In this document: positions 20,552-29,840 of the stretch, piece by piece
Layout of the letters: each line of letters opens with the position of its first letter
Numbering within the stretch: position 1 is the first letter of the stretch
Assembly: GCA_003165275.1 (NCBI GenBank)
Contig: PLSW01000385.1
Location: 1-34,759 of the forward strand
DNA: 34,759 nucleotides
Direction: 5' to 3'
Origin: Caulobacteraceae bacterium
Lineage (GTDB): Bacteria; Pseudomonadota; Alphaproteobacteria; Caulobacterales; Caulobacteraceae
The notes under the pieces: model-generated
The model's database searches: none
Seen by the model: only the letters and a program-made list of their open reading frames with translations
What the model was told of the DNA's origin: nothing
Translations under genes and position numbers: made by a program

Positions 20552-21765
20552 GGCGCTTCGCCGTTCCAGACGCGGGCGTGAAGGGGATTGTAGCCCATCC
20601 GGTAGACCAGCTCCGCCGGCCGCTCGATGTCCCAGATCGCCAGGTCGCAACGCTTGCCGGCCTCCAACGTGCCGATATCCGCCGAGCGGCCCAGGGCGCG
20701 GGCGGCTTCGCGCGTGACGCCGGCGAGGCACTCATCCACCGTCAGGCGGAACAGGGTCGCGGCCATGTTCATGGTCAAGAGCAGCGAGGTCAGCGGCGAG
20801 GTGCCGGGGTTGCAGTCCGTTGCCAGCGCCATCGTCACGCCCCGCGCTCGGAGCGCCTCGATGGGCGGAAGGCGGGTCTCCCGCACGAAATAGAAGGCGC
20901 CCGGCAGCAGGGTCGCCACCACCCCCGCCCGCGCCATGGCGGCCGCGCCGGTCTCATCCAAATGTTCCAGATGATCCGCCGACAGGGCGCCGAAAGCCGC
21001 CGCCAGGGACGCACCTTGGCTGTTGGAGAGCTGCTCGGCGTGCAGCTTGACCGGCAGGCCGTTCGCCTTGGCCGCCTCAAACACCCGGCGGACCTGGGTC
21101 GGGGTGAAGGCGATGGTCTCGCAAAAGGCGTCGACCGCGTCGGCGAGGCCCTGCGCCGCCGCGGCCGGGATGATCTCGCGGCAGACGAGGTCGATGTAGC
21201 CGTCCGCGTCCCCTGCGAATTCCGGCGGCAGGGCGTGGGCGGCCAGCAGCGTCGTGGTGATGGTCACATCGCGCGCGTCCCCCAGGGCGCGGGCGGCGCG
21301 CAGGGATTTCAACTCGTCCGCGAGGGTCAGCCCGTAGCCCGATTTGACCTCGACTGTGGTCGCGCCCTCGGCGATTAGGGCGTCCAGGCGCGGCAGGGCC
21401 GCGGCGACCAACTGGCCCTGGCTCGCCGCCCGGGTCGCCCGCATGGTGGAGACAATGCCGCCGCCGGCGCGGGCGATCTCCTGGTACGATGCGCCCGCGA
21501 GCCGTTGTTCGAACTCACCGGCGCGGTCGCCGCCGAAGACCAGGTGGGTGTGCGGATCGATCAGGCCGGGGGTGATCCAGCGCCCTTCGCAGGCCGTGAT
21601 CCGCGGGGCGTCCAGGGCCGGCGCCTCGGCGGCCGGCCCGGCGTAGACGATGCGGCCGGCCCGCGCGGCGACCAGTCCGTCTTCGACAACACCGAGGCCC
21701 GGCAGGCCCGGCGCCAGGGTCGCAAGGCGGGCGCCGCGCCAGATATGGTCGCAAAGCTCAGCCAT
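20548..21765 (-). CDS. hutI: Imidazolonepropionase
   Basis: [57 protein letters not shown]; start 21765 ([14 protein letters not shown]) chosen over 21813. Confidence 0.95.
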   Translation of the reverse strand: MAELCDHIWRGARLATLAPGLPGLGVVEDGLVAARAGRIVYAGPAAEAPALDAPRITACEGRWITPGLIDPHTHLVFGGDRAGEFEQRLAGASYQEIARAGGGIVSTMRATRAASQGQLVAAALPRLDALIAEGATTVEVKSGYGLTLADELKSLRAARALGDARDVTITTTLLAAHALPPEFAGDADGYIDLVCREIIPAAAAQGLADAVDAFCETIAFTPTQVRRVFEAAKANGLPVKLHAEQLSNSQGASLAAAFGALSADHLEHLDETGAAAMARAGVVATLLPGAFYFVRETRLPPIEALRARGVTMALATDCNPGTSPLTSLLLTMNMAATLFRLTVDECLAGVTREAARALGRSADIGTLEAGKRCDLAIWDIERPAELVYRMGYNPLHARVWNGEAP

Positions 21766-21822
21766 ACGCCGCGCTGCCTCCCTTGAGCGTCCAACCGCTT
21801 TAGACTTGGCCAACCGGCGGAT

Positions 21823-21836
21823 AATGTCTAGACATT
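21823..21836. promoter_or_regulatory. Candidate HutC operator, perfect palindrome
   Basis: AATGTCTAGACATT, 14-bp perfect palindrome between divergent hutI (start 21765, minus) and hutF (start 21863, plus). Confidence 0.7.
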
Positions 21837-21862
21837 TAATCGACAGTCGCTAGGGGATTGCC

Positions 21863-23227
21863 ATGCGATCGCTGTGGTTCGAGACGGCCCTGCTGACCGA
21901 CGGATGGGCCAAGGCCGTGCGGCTGACCCTAGACGGTGGCGTGATCGCGCGGGTCGAGCGAGACGCCGCGCCGGCGCCGGCCGACGAGCGCCACAGCGTC
22001 GCCGTCCCAGGTCTTTGCAACGTCCACAGCCACGCATTCCAGCGCGGCATGGCGGGGTTGACCGAATATCGCGGCCCAACCGCCGACAACTTCTGGACCT
22101 GGCGGGAGCTGATGTACCAGTTCCTCGATCGCATCGCGCCGGAGGATGTCGAAGCCATCGCCGCCCAGGCCTATGTGGAGATGCTGGAGACCGGCTTCAC
22201 CCGTGTGGGCGAGTTCCACTACCTGCATCACGACGCGAACGGCGCGCCCTACGCCGACATCGCCGAGATGGCGCACCGGATCGTGGCCGCGGCCGGGGAA
22301 ACCGGGATCGGCCTGACACTGCTGCCGGTGTTCTACGCCCACGGCGATTTCGGCGGCGCGGCGCCGAGCCCCGGCCAGCGGCGCTTCCTCAACGATCCGG
22401 ACCGTTTCGCCCGCCTGTTCGACGCCAGCCGCGCCGCGCTGGCTCCCCTGCCGGACGCCAACCTGGGTGTCGCGCCCCACAGCCTGCGCGCGGTGACGCC
22501 GGAGGAATTGGCGCAAATCCGCGCCCTCGCTCCCAACGGCCCGGTGCACGCCCACGCCGCCGAACAGACCCGCGAGGTCGACGATTGCGTGGCCTGGAGC
22601 GGGCGGCGGCCGGTGGAATGGTTGCTGGAAAACGCCGCCGTCGACCGGTCCTGGTGCCTGATCCACGCCACCCACCTGACGCCCGCGGAGACTCAAGGCT
22701 TGGCGGCGAGCGGCGCGGTCGCCGGGCTGTGCCCGATCACCGAGGCCAACCTCGGCGACGGATTCTTTCCCACGCGGGACTTTCTCGCCGCGGGCGGCCA
22801 GTTCGGTGTCGGCACCGACTCCAATATCCTGATCGATCCGGCCCAGGAGCTGCGTGGCCTGGAGTATGCGCAGCGGCTCTCCCTTCGCGCCCGCAACGTG
22901 CTGGGCTCACCAGACCGGCCCTCCACCGGGGCGAGCCTTTTCGTCGGCGCGCTCGAAGGCGGAGCCAAGGCGCTGGGGCAGTCGACCTCCGGACTGTCGA
23001 TCGGCGCGAGCGCGGACATCGTCAGCCTGGATCCGGAGCATCTGGCCCTCTACGGCCGTACCGGCGACGCCCTACTGGACGGCTGGCTGTTCGCCGCCAG
23101 CACGCCCGGGGTCGTAAAGACCGTCTGGCGCGGCGGAGACCGCGTCGTCGCGGACGGGCGGCACCGTGACGCCGAGCGCATCGGTCGGCGCTATCGCCAA
23201 ACCCTGGACCGGCTGCTGCAGGCGTGA
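21863..23227 (+). CDS. hutF: Formimidoylglutamate deiminase
   Basis: 454 aa; amidohydrolase motifs NVHSHAFQRGMAGLTEYRGPTADNFWTWRELMY, GVGTDSNILIDPAQELRGLEYAQRL. Confidence 0.95.
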   Translation: MRSLWFETALLTDGWAKAVRLTLDGGVIARVERDAAPAPADERHSVAVPGLCNVHSHAFQRGMAGLTEYRGPTADNFWTWRELMYQFLDRIAPEDVEAIAAQAYVEMLETGFTRVGEFHYLHHDANGAPYADIAEMAHRIVAAAGETGIGLTLLPVFYAHGDFGGAAPSPGQRRFLNDPDRFARLFDASRAALAPLPDANLGVAPHSLRAVTPEELAQIRALAPNGPVHAHAAEQTREVDDCVAWSGRRPVEWLLENAAVDRSWCLIHATHLTPAETQGLAASGAVAGLCPITEANLGDGFFPTRDFLAAGGQFGVGTDSNILIDPAQELRGLEYAQRLSLRARNVLGSPDRPSTGASLFVGALEGGAKALGQSTSGLSIGASADIVSLDPEHLALYGRTGDALLDGWLFAASTPGVVKTVWRGGDRVVADGRHRDAERIGRRYRQTLDRLLQA

Positions 23228-23943
23228 GCGTCACCGCCCCCCCCGTCCAGACCCTCGACCGGCGCATTCGTTTTGACCTGGAGCAGCGCATCCGCTCCGG
23301 CGACTGGGCGCCAGGACGGCGGATTCCCACCGAGCTCGATCTGATGGCGGACTACGGCTGTTCGCGGATGACCGTCAGCAAGGCGATCACCGCCCTTGTT
23401 CAGTCGGGGCTGATTGAGCGGCGCAAGAAGGCGGGGTCGTACGTGGCGCGGCCGCGCGTGCAGACTGCGGTCCTTGAAATCCCCGACATTCCGGCGCTGA
23501 TCGCAAGCTCCGGCGAAACTTATCGGTTTCAAAGGCTTAGCCGTACGGTGCGCGCCCTGAACCTGGGCGACCCGGGCGAGGCGGGCCTATCCGCATCCGG
23601 GCCCGTGCTTGAAGTTTCAGGTCTCCATTTCGCTGGCGACGCGCCATTCGCCCTGGAGCGGCGGATTTTGAACCTCGCCGCAGTCCCGGAGGCTGAGGGC
23701 CTGTCCTTCGAGAACGAAGCCCCGGGATCCTGGCTGCTCCACCACGTGCCCTGGACCGAGGCGCGTCACCGCATCGCTGCGATCAATGTGGATGGAGCGA
23801 GCGCCAACCATTTGCAGATTTCGCGCGAGCAGGCCTGCCTGCAGGTGGAGCGCCACACGTTTCGCCTGGGCGAATGGATCACCTTTGCCCGACTGATCTA
23901 TCCGGGCGATCGGTACGATCTGACCGCGGCGTTCCGGCCGTGA
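23224..23943 (+). CDS. hutC: Histidine utilisation repressor, GntR family
   Basis: 239 aa; GntR wHTH (RIPTELDLMADYGCSRMTVSKAITALVQSGLIERRKKAGSYVARP) and UTRA-like C-terminus; overlaps the hutF stop. Confidence 0.93.
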   Translation: MSVTAPPVQTLDRRIRFDLEQRIRSGDWAPGRRIPTELDLMADYGCSRMTVSKAITALVQSGLIERRKKAGSYVARPRVQTAVLEIPDIPALIASSGETYRFQRLSRTVRALNLGDPGEAGLSASGPVLEVSGLHFAGDAPFALERRILNLAAVPEAEGLSFENEAPGSWLLHHVPWTEARHRIAAINVDGASANHLQISREQACLQVERHTFRLGEWITFARLIYPGDRYDLTAAFRP

Positions 23944-24189
23944 CGGCAAGCGCCACCGTGCGGCCGGCGCCCTCAATCCCTTGGTCCACGGGGAACTCTA
24001 GCGCAGCTTAGCTGGAGACGGCTAAGCGTTGGACTGTCGGCGCCCCACTCAGTCAGCCGGCGACATAGGGGACTTTTGCGCCTCCCAGAGACAACTGCGC
24101 CCACGACAGCGTGGGTCGCGCAAACCTGTCTCATACCGCCCAATGGACCGTCGCTCTATCGTCACGAAAACGATGCCGCTTGCTGATCT

Positions 24190-24421
24190 GAGCTCGCGAA
24201 GTGTCCGCCTGCTCGTCAGATGGCGTTGCGTGTAGAAGGTGTTGTGGACGGCCGCGTGGGTGCTGAGGAACCTCTGCGCGGGCCGCGGACTTGAAGCCCT
24301 GCGGCCTTCGCTCCCGTCGTCGGATGGGTAGGTGGCTGTTCCCCTGCCGCGCCTTCTGCGTCTAACGGCCTGAATCGGAAACCCTGCGGGCTTTCGAAGC
24401 TCTATCGCACCGATCCGGTGG
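24190..24421 (-). mobile_element. Decayed IS6-family transposase, C-terminal half
   Basis: Minus strand in two frames: NSHLPIRRRERRPQGFKSAARA then RFLSTHAAVHNTFYTQRHLTSRRTLREL, the conserved IS6-family C-terminal region. A 44-nt tract (24378-24421) also resembles 10268-10311. Confidence 0.8.
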
Positions 24422-24470
24422 CCGCCGCCGATGTTGATTGGGGATCATTGAGGGCGTAGACGTTACAAGT

Positions 24471-24485
24471 CCGGTTCAAAACCGG
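24471..24485. promoter_or_regulatory. Inverted repeat upstream of XRE gene, candidate autoregulatory operator
   Basis: CCGGTT-CAA-AACCGG, 18 nt upstream of the ATG at 24504. Confidence 0.45.
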
Positions 24486-24503
24486 TAAACTGATAGCTGA
24501 AAC

Positions 24504-24749
24504 ATGATAACTGCGGCTCAGATTCGCGCGGCCCGCGCCTTGGTCAGTCTTGATCAGCGCGAACTTGCGGCCCTGTCAGGCCTGTCTCTGCCGACCATTC
24601 AGCGCATGGAAGCAAGCGACGGCGTTATCCGCGGCAACGTGGACTCGTTGATGAAACTCATCGGCGCCCTGAACGCAGTGGGGGTGGAATTGATCAGCGA
24701 CGGCGCCGCGAGCCCCGGCGGGGGACGGGGCGTTCGCCTGAAGCCATGA
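24504..24749 (+). CDS. XRE-like helix-turn-helix regulator
   Basis: 81 aa; AAQIRAARALVSLDQRELAALSGLSLPTIQRMEASDG HTH; 4-nt overlap with the next gene. Confidence 0.8.
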   Translation: MITAAQIRAARALVSLDQRELAALSGLSLPTIQRMEASDGVIRGNVDSLMKLIGALNAVGVELISDGAASPGGGRGVRLKP

Positions 24750-26773
24750 CCCTGCTCAGCCAGACGACCGTGGAGTTGGTGTTGGAATGCGTGGCGGCCC
24801 TTATCGGCCTGTCCATCCTTTCCATTGCGGCGGGACGGCGGCTGGCGACGTCCGTGGTCTACGCGGGATGTTTGGTTGTCTGCCTCCTGGGACTGACGGT
24901 GGCGCTCGCCCATCTGCTGGGCGCGGGCGACGCCTCAAGCACGGCGGTGCTGCCCCTCGGCCTGCCCTGGATTGGCGCGCGGTTTCGCCTGGACGCGTTG
25001 AGCGCGGTGTTCCTGGTCGTCGTCAACCTCGGCGGAGCGGCGGCCAGCCTCTTTGCCATTGGCTATGGCCGGCACGAGGACGAGCCGCAGCGCGTTCTGC
25101 CCTTCTATCCGGCCTTTCTGGCCGGCATGAATCTGGTGGTGCTGGCGGACGACGCGTTCAGCTTCCTGGTCGCCTGGGAGTTCATGTCGCTGAGTTCCTG
25201 GGCCCTGGTGATGGCGCGCCACCGCGATCCCGAAAATCGCCGCGCCGGCTACATCTATCTGTTGATGGCCTCGTTTGGCGCGCTTTGCCTGTTGCTGGCC
25301 TTCGGCCTGCTGGCGGGTCCTGGCGGCGGCTACAGTTTCGACGCGGTGCGCGCCCATACGCCGACGGCGGTGATCGCCGCGCTCGTCCTTTGCTTGGCGG
25401 TCCTTGGCGCAGGCTCCAAGGCCGGGCTCGTCCCCCTGCATGTGTGGTTGCCCCTGGCCCATCCGGCGGCGCCCAGCCATGTCTCGGCGCTTATGAGCGG
25501 GGTTATGACCAAGGTCGCGATCTACGCCTTCGTCCGCATCGTATTCGACCTTCTCGGCCCCCCCGCCCCGTGGTGGAGCCTGCTGATCCTGTTTCTGGGC
25601 GGCGTCACAGCGGTGCTGGGCATCCTCTATGCGCTCATGCAGACCGACATGAAGCGCATGCTAGCCTACAGCACGGTGGAGAACGTCGGCATCATCTTCA
25701 TCGGCCTGGGTCTGGGGCTGGCCTTCAAGGCCCAACACCTGACCTGGGCGGCGGCCTTGGCGGTGACGGCGGCCCTCTTCCACGTATTCAATCACTCGCT
25801 GTTCAAGAGCCTGCTGTTCTTTGGCGCCGGCGCCGTCCAGGGCGCGACCGGCGAACGGGATCTGGAGCGCCTTGGCGGCCTGATCCATCGCATGCCTCAG
25901 ACCGCCTTCGCGATCCTGATCGGCTGCATCGCCATTTCGGCGCTGCCGCCGTTGAACGGCTTCGCCTCCGAGTGGCTGGCGTTTCAGGCGATCCTGCTGA
26001 GCCCTCAGCTTGACGCCCCGGCGCTGAAGATCCTGGTTCCGGCGATCGGCGGGCTGCTGGCGCTCGCCGCCGCGCTAACGGCGGCCGCGTTCGTACGGGC
26101 CTACGGCGTCGGCTTCCTCGGACGGCCGCGCTCGTCCGCCGCGCAGACCGCGCAGGAGACCGATCGGTGGTCCCTCGCGGCGATGTTCATCCTGGCGGCG
26201 CTGTGTGTGATCGTCGGCGTCCTGCCGGGCCTGGTGATCGACGCCATCGCGCCGGCGGTGCGCGCCATGGTCGGCGCGCCTATGCCGTCCCAGCTCGCCC
26301 AGCCCTGGCTTTCGATCGTGCCCGTCGCGGAAAGCCGCAGCTCTTACAACGGGCTCCTGGTGCTGCTGTTCATCGCCACATCGGCGAGCCTCGCCGCGGT
26401 CACCATCCACCGGCTGGCCTCCCGCGCCCTGCGGCGGGCGCCGGCGTGGGACGGCGGTTATCCCGAGCCGAGTCCCGCCACCCAGTACACCGCCGGCAGT
26501 TTCGCCCAGCCAATCCGCCGGGTGTTCGCGTCCATCATATTCCGGGCGCGTGAGCAGGTGACGATGCCGCCGCCAGGCGACATGGCGCCCGCGCGGTTCA
26601 GGCTGGAGCTGCACGACCCGATCTGGGAGACCGTCTATGCGCCGATCGCCGGGGTCATCGGCTTCGTCGCGGATCGGCTGAACCACCTGCAGTTCCTGAC
26701 CATCCGCGTCTACCTGTCGCTGGTCTTCCTGGCCCTGGTCGGCCTGTTGCTGGTGCTGGCCGTATGGATCTGA
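24746..26773 (+). CDS. hyfB: Hydrogenase-4 subunit B-like proton-conducting membrane subunit (NuoL/M/N family)
   Basis: 675 aa polytopic; WEFMSLSSWALVMARH, GAGSKAGLVPLHVWLPLAHPAAPSHVSALMSGVMTKVAIYAFVR. Confidence 0.87.
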   Translation: MTLLSQTTVELVLECVAALIGLSILSIAAGRRLATSVVYAGCLVVCLLGLTVALAHLLGAGDASSTAVLPLGLPWIGARFRLDALSAVFLVVVNLGGAAASLFAIGYGRHEDEPQRVLPFYPAFLAGMNLVVLADDAFSFLVAWEFMSLSSWALVMARHRDPENRRAGYIYLLMASFGALCLLLAFGLLAGPGGGYSFDAVRAHTPTAVIAALVLCLAVLGAGSKAGLVPLHVWLPLAHPAAPSHVSALMSGVMTKVAIYAFVRIVFDLLGPPAPWWSLLILFLGGVTAVLGILYALMQTDMKRMLAYSTVENVGIIFIGLGLGLAFKAQHLTWAAALAVTAALFHVFNHSLFKSLLFFGAGAVQGATGERDLERLGGLIHRMPQTAFAILIGCIAISALPPLNGFASEWLAFQAILLSPQLDAPALKILVPAIGGLLALAAALTAAAFVRAYGVGFLGRPRSSAAQTAQETDRWSLAAMFILAALCVIVGVLPGLVIDAIAPAVRAMVGAPMPSQLAQPWLSIVPVAESRSSYNGLLVLLFIATSASLAAVTIHRLASRALRRAPAWDGGYPEPSPATQYTAGSFAQPIRRVFASIIFRAREQVTMPPPGDMAPARFRLELHDPIWETVYAPIAGVIGFVADRLNHLQFLTIRVYLSLVFLALVGLLLVLAVWI

Positions 26774-27726
26774 TCGGCGATCTGGCCATTCAGGGCGCGG
26801 AGATGCTGCTGGTGCTGGCTTTGGCGCCGCTGCTGACCGGCTTCGTGCGCAAGATCAAGGCTCGGCTGTCGCGGCGGCGGGGCCCGCCCCTCATCCAGCC
26901 CTATCGCGACCTTCTGCGCCTGACCCGCAAGGAGGTCGTGCTCGCGGACAACGCCTCGTGGCTGTTCCGCGTGGCGCCCTACCTGATCTTCGCCGCCACC
27001 TGGGTGGCCGCCGCGCTGGTGCCCACCTTCGCCACGGGCCTGATGTTCAGCTGGTCGGCCGATCTGATCGCGATCATCGCCCTCCTCGGCAGCGCGCGCT
27101 TCTTTCTGGCGCTGGCCGGAATGGACATCGGCACCAGCTTCGGCGGCATCGGCGCCAGCCGGGAAGTCATGATAGCCTCCCTCGCCGAACCGGCGATGAT
27201 CATGATCGTCTTCTCGCTCGCGCTCCTGGCCGGTTCGACCCAGCTGTCGAGCATCGCCGGCTATATGCTCAGCTCCAATGTCGGCCTGAGGGTCACCCTG
27301 GCGCTGGCGCTGGTGGCGCTGATCATGGTGGCGATCGCCGAGAACAGCCGCATCCCGATCGACAATCCGTCGACGCACCTGGAGCTGACCATGGTCCACG
27401 AGGCCATGGTGCTCGAATACTCGGGGCGGCATCTCGCGGTGCTGGAGCTGGCCGCCTCGCTGAAACTCCTCCTTTACGTCTCACTGATCGCCTGCGTTTT
27501 CGTGCCCTGGGGACTTGCGCCGGTAGGGGCTGGCGTTGAGGCGCACCTGATCGGTCTGGCGGCGTTCGCCGGCAAGCTGGCTGTCGCCGGCTTCCTGCTG
27601 GCCGTGTTCGAGACTGCCGTCGCCAAGATGCGCGTGTTCCGGGTTCCTGACTTTCTGGGCGCGGCCCTGATGCTGGGGCTGCTCGGCACACTGCTTCTGT
27701 TCGTCTCGCGGGGGGGGTTGCGATGA
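26764..27726 (+). CDS. hyfC: Hydrogenase-4 subunit C-like / NuoH-family membrane subunit
   Basis: 320 aa; RRRGPPLIQPYRDLLRLTRKE, GGIGASREVMIASLAEPA, ENSRIPIDNPSTHLELTMVHEAMVLEYSGRHLA. Confidence 0.88.
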   Translation: MDLIGDLAIQGAEMLLVLALAPLLTGFVRKIKARLSRRRGPPLIQPYRDLLRLTRKEVVLADNASWLFRVAPYLIFAATWVAAALVPTFATGLMFSWSADLIAIIALLGSARFFLALAGMDIGTSFGGIGASREVMIASLAEPAMIMIVFSLALLAGSTQLSSIAGYMLSSNVGLRVTLALALVALIMVAIAENSRIPIDNPSTHLELTMVHEAMVLEYSGRHLAVLELAASLKLLLYVSLIACVFVPWGLAPVGAGVEAHLIGLAAFAGKLAVAGFLLAVFETAVAKMRVFRVPDFLGAALMLGLLGTLLLFVSRGGLR

Positions 27727-28385
27727 CCGGCCTGTCCTTCGATGTCGCGCACCTGCTGGCCGGCGGTCTGGTGCTGGCCAGCTTTATGCTGCTCTACCAG
27801 GATCGGCTCAGCGCCCTGGTCAACACCTTCGCCCTTCATGCCGTCGTGCTGTCTCTGTCGGTCGCCTGGCAGGCGCTGATCCAGGATGCGCCGCACCTCT
27901 ATGTGACGGCGGCCATCGCACTGGCGTTCAAGGCCGTGGTCATCCCGACGGCCCTGCATCGGATCATCAAACGGCTGGGCATCCACCGCGAGATTGAAAC
28001 CGTCGTCGGCGTCGGACCGACCATGCTGGCCGGAATCGGACTGGTGGCGCTGGCGATGGTGGTGATGCTCCGCGTCGCCCCGGGCGCGGACCGACTGGCG
28101 GGCGAGGACCTCGCCTTCGCCCTCTCCGTCGTGCTGCTCGGCATGCTGATCATGGTCACCCGCCGCAATGCGGTCAGCCTGGTGATCGGCTTCATGTCGC
28201 TGGAGAACGGCCTGGTGCTGGCCGCCACCGGCGCCAAGGGCATGCCGTTGGTGGTGGAGATCAGCGTCGCCTTCTCTGTGTTGATCGCCTTCATTGTCAT
28301 CGGCGTCTTCCTGTTCCGAATCCGCGAACGGTTCGACACCGTCGACGTCAGCGCGCTCGACCGGTTCCGGGAAGAACGCAGATGA
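27723..28385 (+). CDS. hyfE: Hydrogenase-4 subunit E-like membrane protein
   Basis: 220 aa polytopic; RRNAVSLVIGFMSLENGLVLAATGAKGMPLVVEISVAFSVLIAFIVIGVFLFRIRERF; operon position. Confidence 0.83.
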   Translation: MTGLSFDVAHLLAGGLVLASFMLLYQDRLSALVNTFALHAVVLSLSVAWQALIQDAPHLYVTAAIALAFKAVVIPTALHRIIKRLGIHREIETVVGVGPTMLAGIGLVALAMVVMLRVAPGADRLAGEDLAFALSVVLLGMLIMVTRRNAVSLVIGFMSLENGLVLAATGAKGMPLVVEISVAFSVLIAFIVIGVFLFRIRERFDTVDVSALDRFREERR

Positions 28386-29830
28386 GTCTCACCGGCTTCA
28401 ATGCGATCCACGCCATTCTGGTCATCCCGGTGCTGGCCGCGGCGGGGCTGGCCCTGTCGTCAAACTATCGCGTCAGCGCACGGATCAATGTGCTGGCGAC
28501 CGCACTGACCTTTGGCGTCGCCGCCTCGCTGCTATTCGTGCGTCCGCCGGTCGGCCTCTACCTGCAGGTCGACGACCTCAGCGTGGTCTTCATCGTGCTG
28601 AACACCTTCGTTGGCTTCACCGCCAGCCTGTTCAGCGCCAGCTATATCGCCCACGAAATCGAGATCGGCCGGCTGACCCAGACGCGGCTGCGCTTCTATC
28701 ACGCCATGTACCAGGTGCTGATGTTCGGCATGAATCTGGCGCTTGTCTCCAACAACCTCGGCCTGATGTGGGTGGCGATCGAACTGGCGACCCTCACGAC
28801 CGTCGCGATGGTGGGCATCTATCGCACGCATGAGGCCATCGAGGCGGCGTGGAAGTATTTCATCCTCGGCAGCGTCGGCATCGCCCTGGCCCTGTTCGGC
28901 ACCATACTGGTCTATGTGGCGGCCCGGCCGGTTGTCGGCGAAGGCCTGCAAGGCATGGTCTGGACGGTGCTGATGGGCAAGGTGGCGCACTTCGATCCCG
29001 CCCTGCTCAATGTCGCCTTCGTCTTCCTGCTGCTGGGCTACGGCACCAAGGTCGGTCTGGCCCCGCTCCACGCCTGGCTGCCCGACGCCCACGCCGAGGG
29101 CCCCACGCCGATCTCGGCGGTGCTGTCAGGCCTGCTGCTCAACGTGGCCCTCTATGCGGTGCTGCGCTTCAAGATGCTGCTGGCCGCCAATCCGGCCGCC
29201 CTGGCGCCGGGCCCCTTGATGGTCACCATGGGACTGGTCTCCGTGGTCTTCGCCGCCTTCATGCTCTACCGGCGCCGCGACATAAAACGCATGTTCGCCT
29301 ATTCCTCCATCGAGCACATGGGGATCATCGTCTTCGCCTTCGGGATGGGTGGTCCCCTGGCCAACTTCGCGGGCCTGCTGCACATGACCATGCACAGCCT
29401 GACCAAGTCGGCGATCTTCTTCAACGTCGGCCACATCGCCCAGGTCAAGGGCAGTCAACGGATCGCCGATATCCGCGGCCTTACGGTCACCCATCCCGTG
29501 CTCGGCTGGAGCCTCGTGGTCGGGGTGATGGCCATCGCCGGCCTGCCGCCGTTCGGCATCTTCACCAGCGAGTTCCTGGTGGTCAGCTCGACCTTTGCAC
29601 GCCAGCCGCTGCTGGCGATTCCGCTGGTGTTCGGGATCATCGTCGCCTTCGGCGCCTTGCTTCAGAAGCTGCAGGGCCTCGCCTTCGGCGACCCGTCGCC
29701 GGGAACCGCGCCCGCCCACGCCTCCTACCTGCCGATGTTCGCCCATTTTGCCCTGGTGCTGGCGGTCGGCCTCTACTTCCCGCCGCTTCTCACCACCTGG
29801 TTCCAGCATGTGGCGAGACTGCTGGGATGA
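28382..29830 (+). CDS. hyfF: Hydrogenase-4 subunit F-like proton-conducting membrane subunit
   Basis: 482 aa; WVAIELATLTTVAMVGIYRTHEAIEAAWKYFILGSVGIALALFGT, KVGLAPLHAWLPDAHAEGPTPISAVLSGLLLNVALYAVLR. Confidence 0.87.
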   Translation: MSLTGFNAIHAILVIPVLAAAGLALSSNYRVSARINVLATALTFGVAASLLFVRPPVGLYLQVDDLSVVFIVLNTFVGFTASLFSASYIAHEIEIGRLTQTRLRFYHAMYQVLMFGMNLALVSNNLGLMWVAIELATLTTVAMVGIYRTHEAIEAAWKYFILGSVGIALALFGTILVYVAARPVVGEGLQGMVWTVLMGKVAHFDPALLNVAFVFLLLGYGTKVGLAPLHAWLPDAHAEGPTPISAVLSGLLLNVALYAVLRFKMLLAANPAALAPGPLMVTMGLVSVVFAAFMLYRRRDIKRMFAYSSIEHMGIIVFAFGMGGPLANFAGLLHMTMHSLTKSAIFFNVGHIAQVKGSQRIADIRGLTVTHPVLGWSLVVGVMAIAGLPPFGIFTSEFLVVSSTFARQPLLAIPLVFGIIVAFGALLQKLQGLAFGDPSPGTAPAHASYLPMFAHFALVLAVGLYFPPLLTTWFQHVARLLG

Positions 29831-29840
29831 GCGCTCAACC

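Noticed and set aside
24006-24027. GCTTAGC-tggagacg-GCTAAGC stem-loop after hutC as a terminator
   Set aside because: Short 7-bp arms, no U-tract, 60 nt past the stop; too weak to call.
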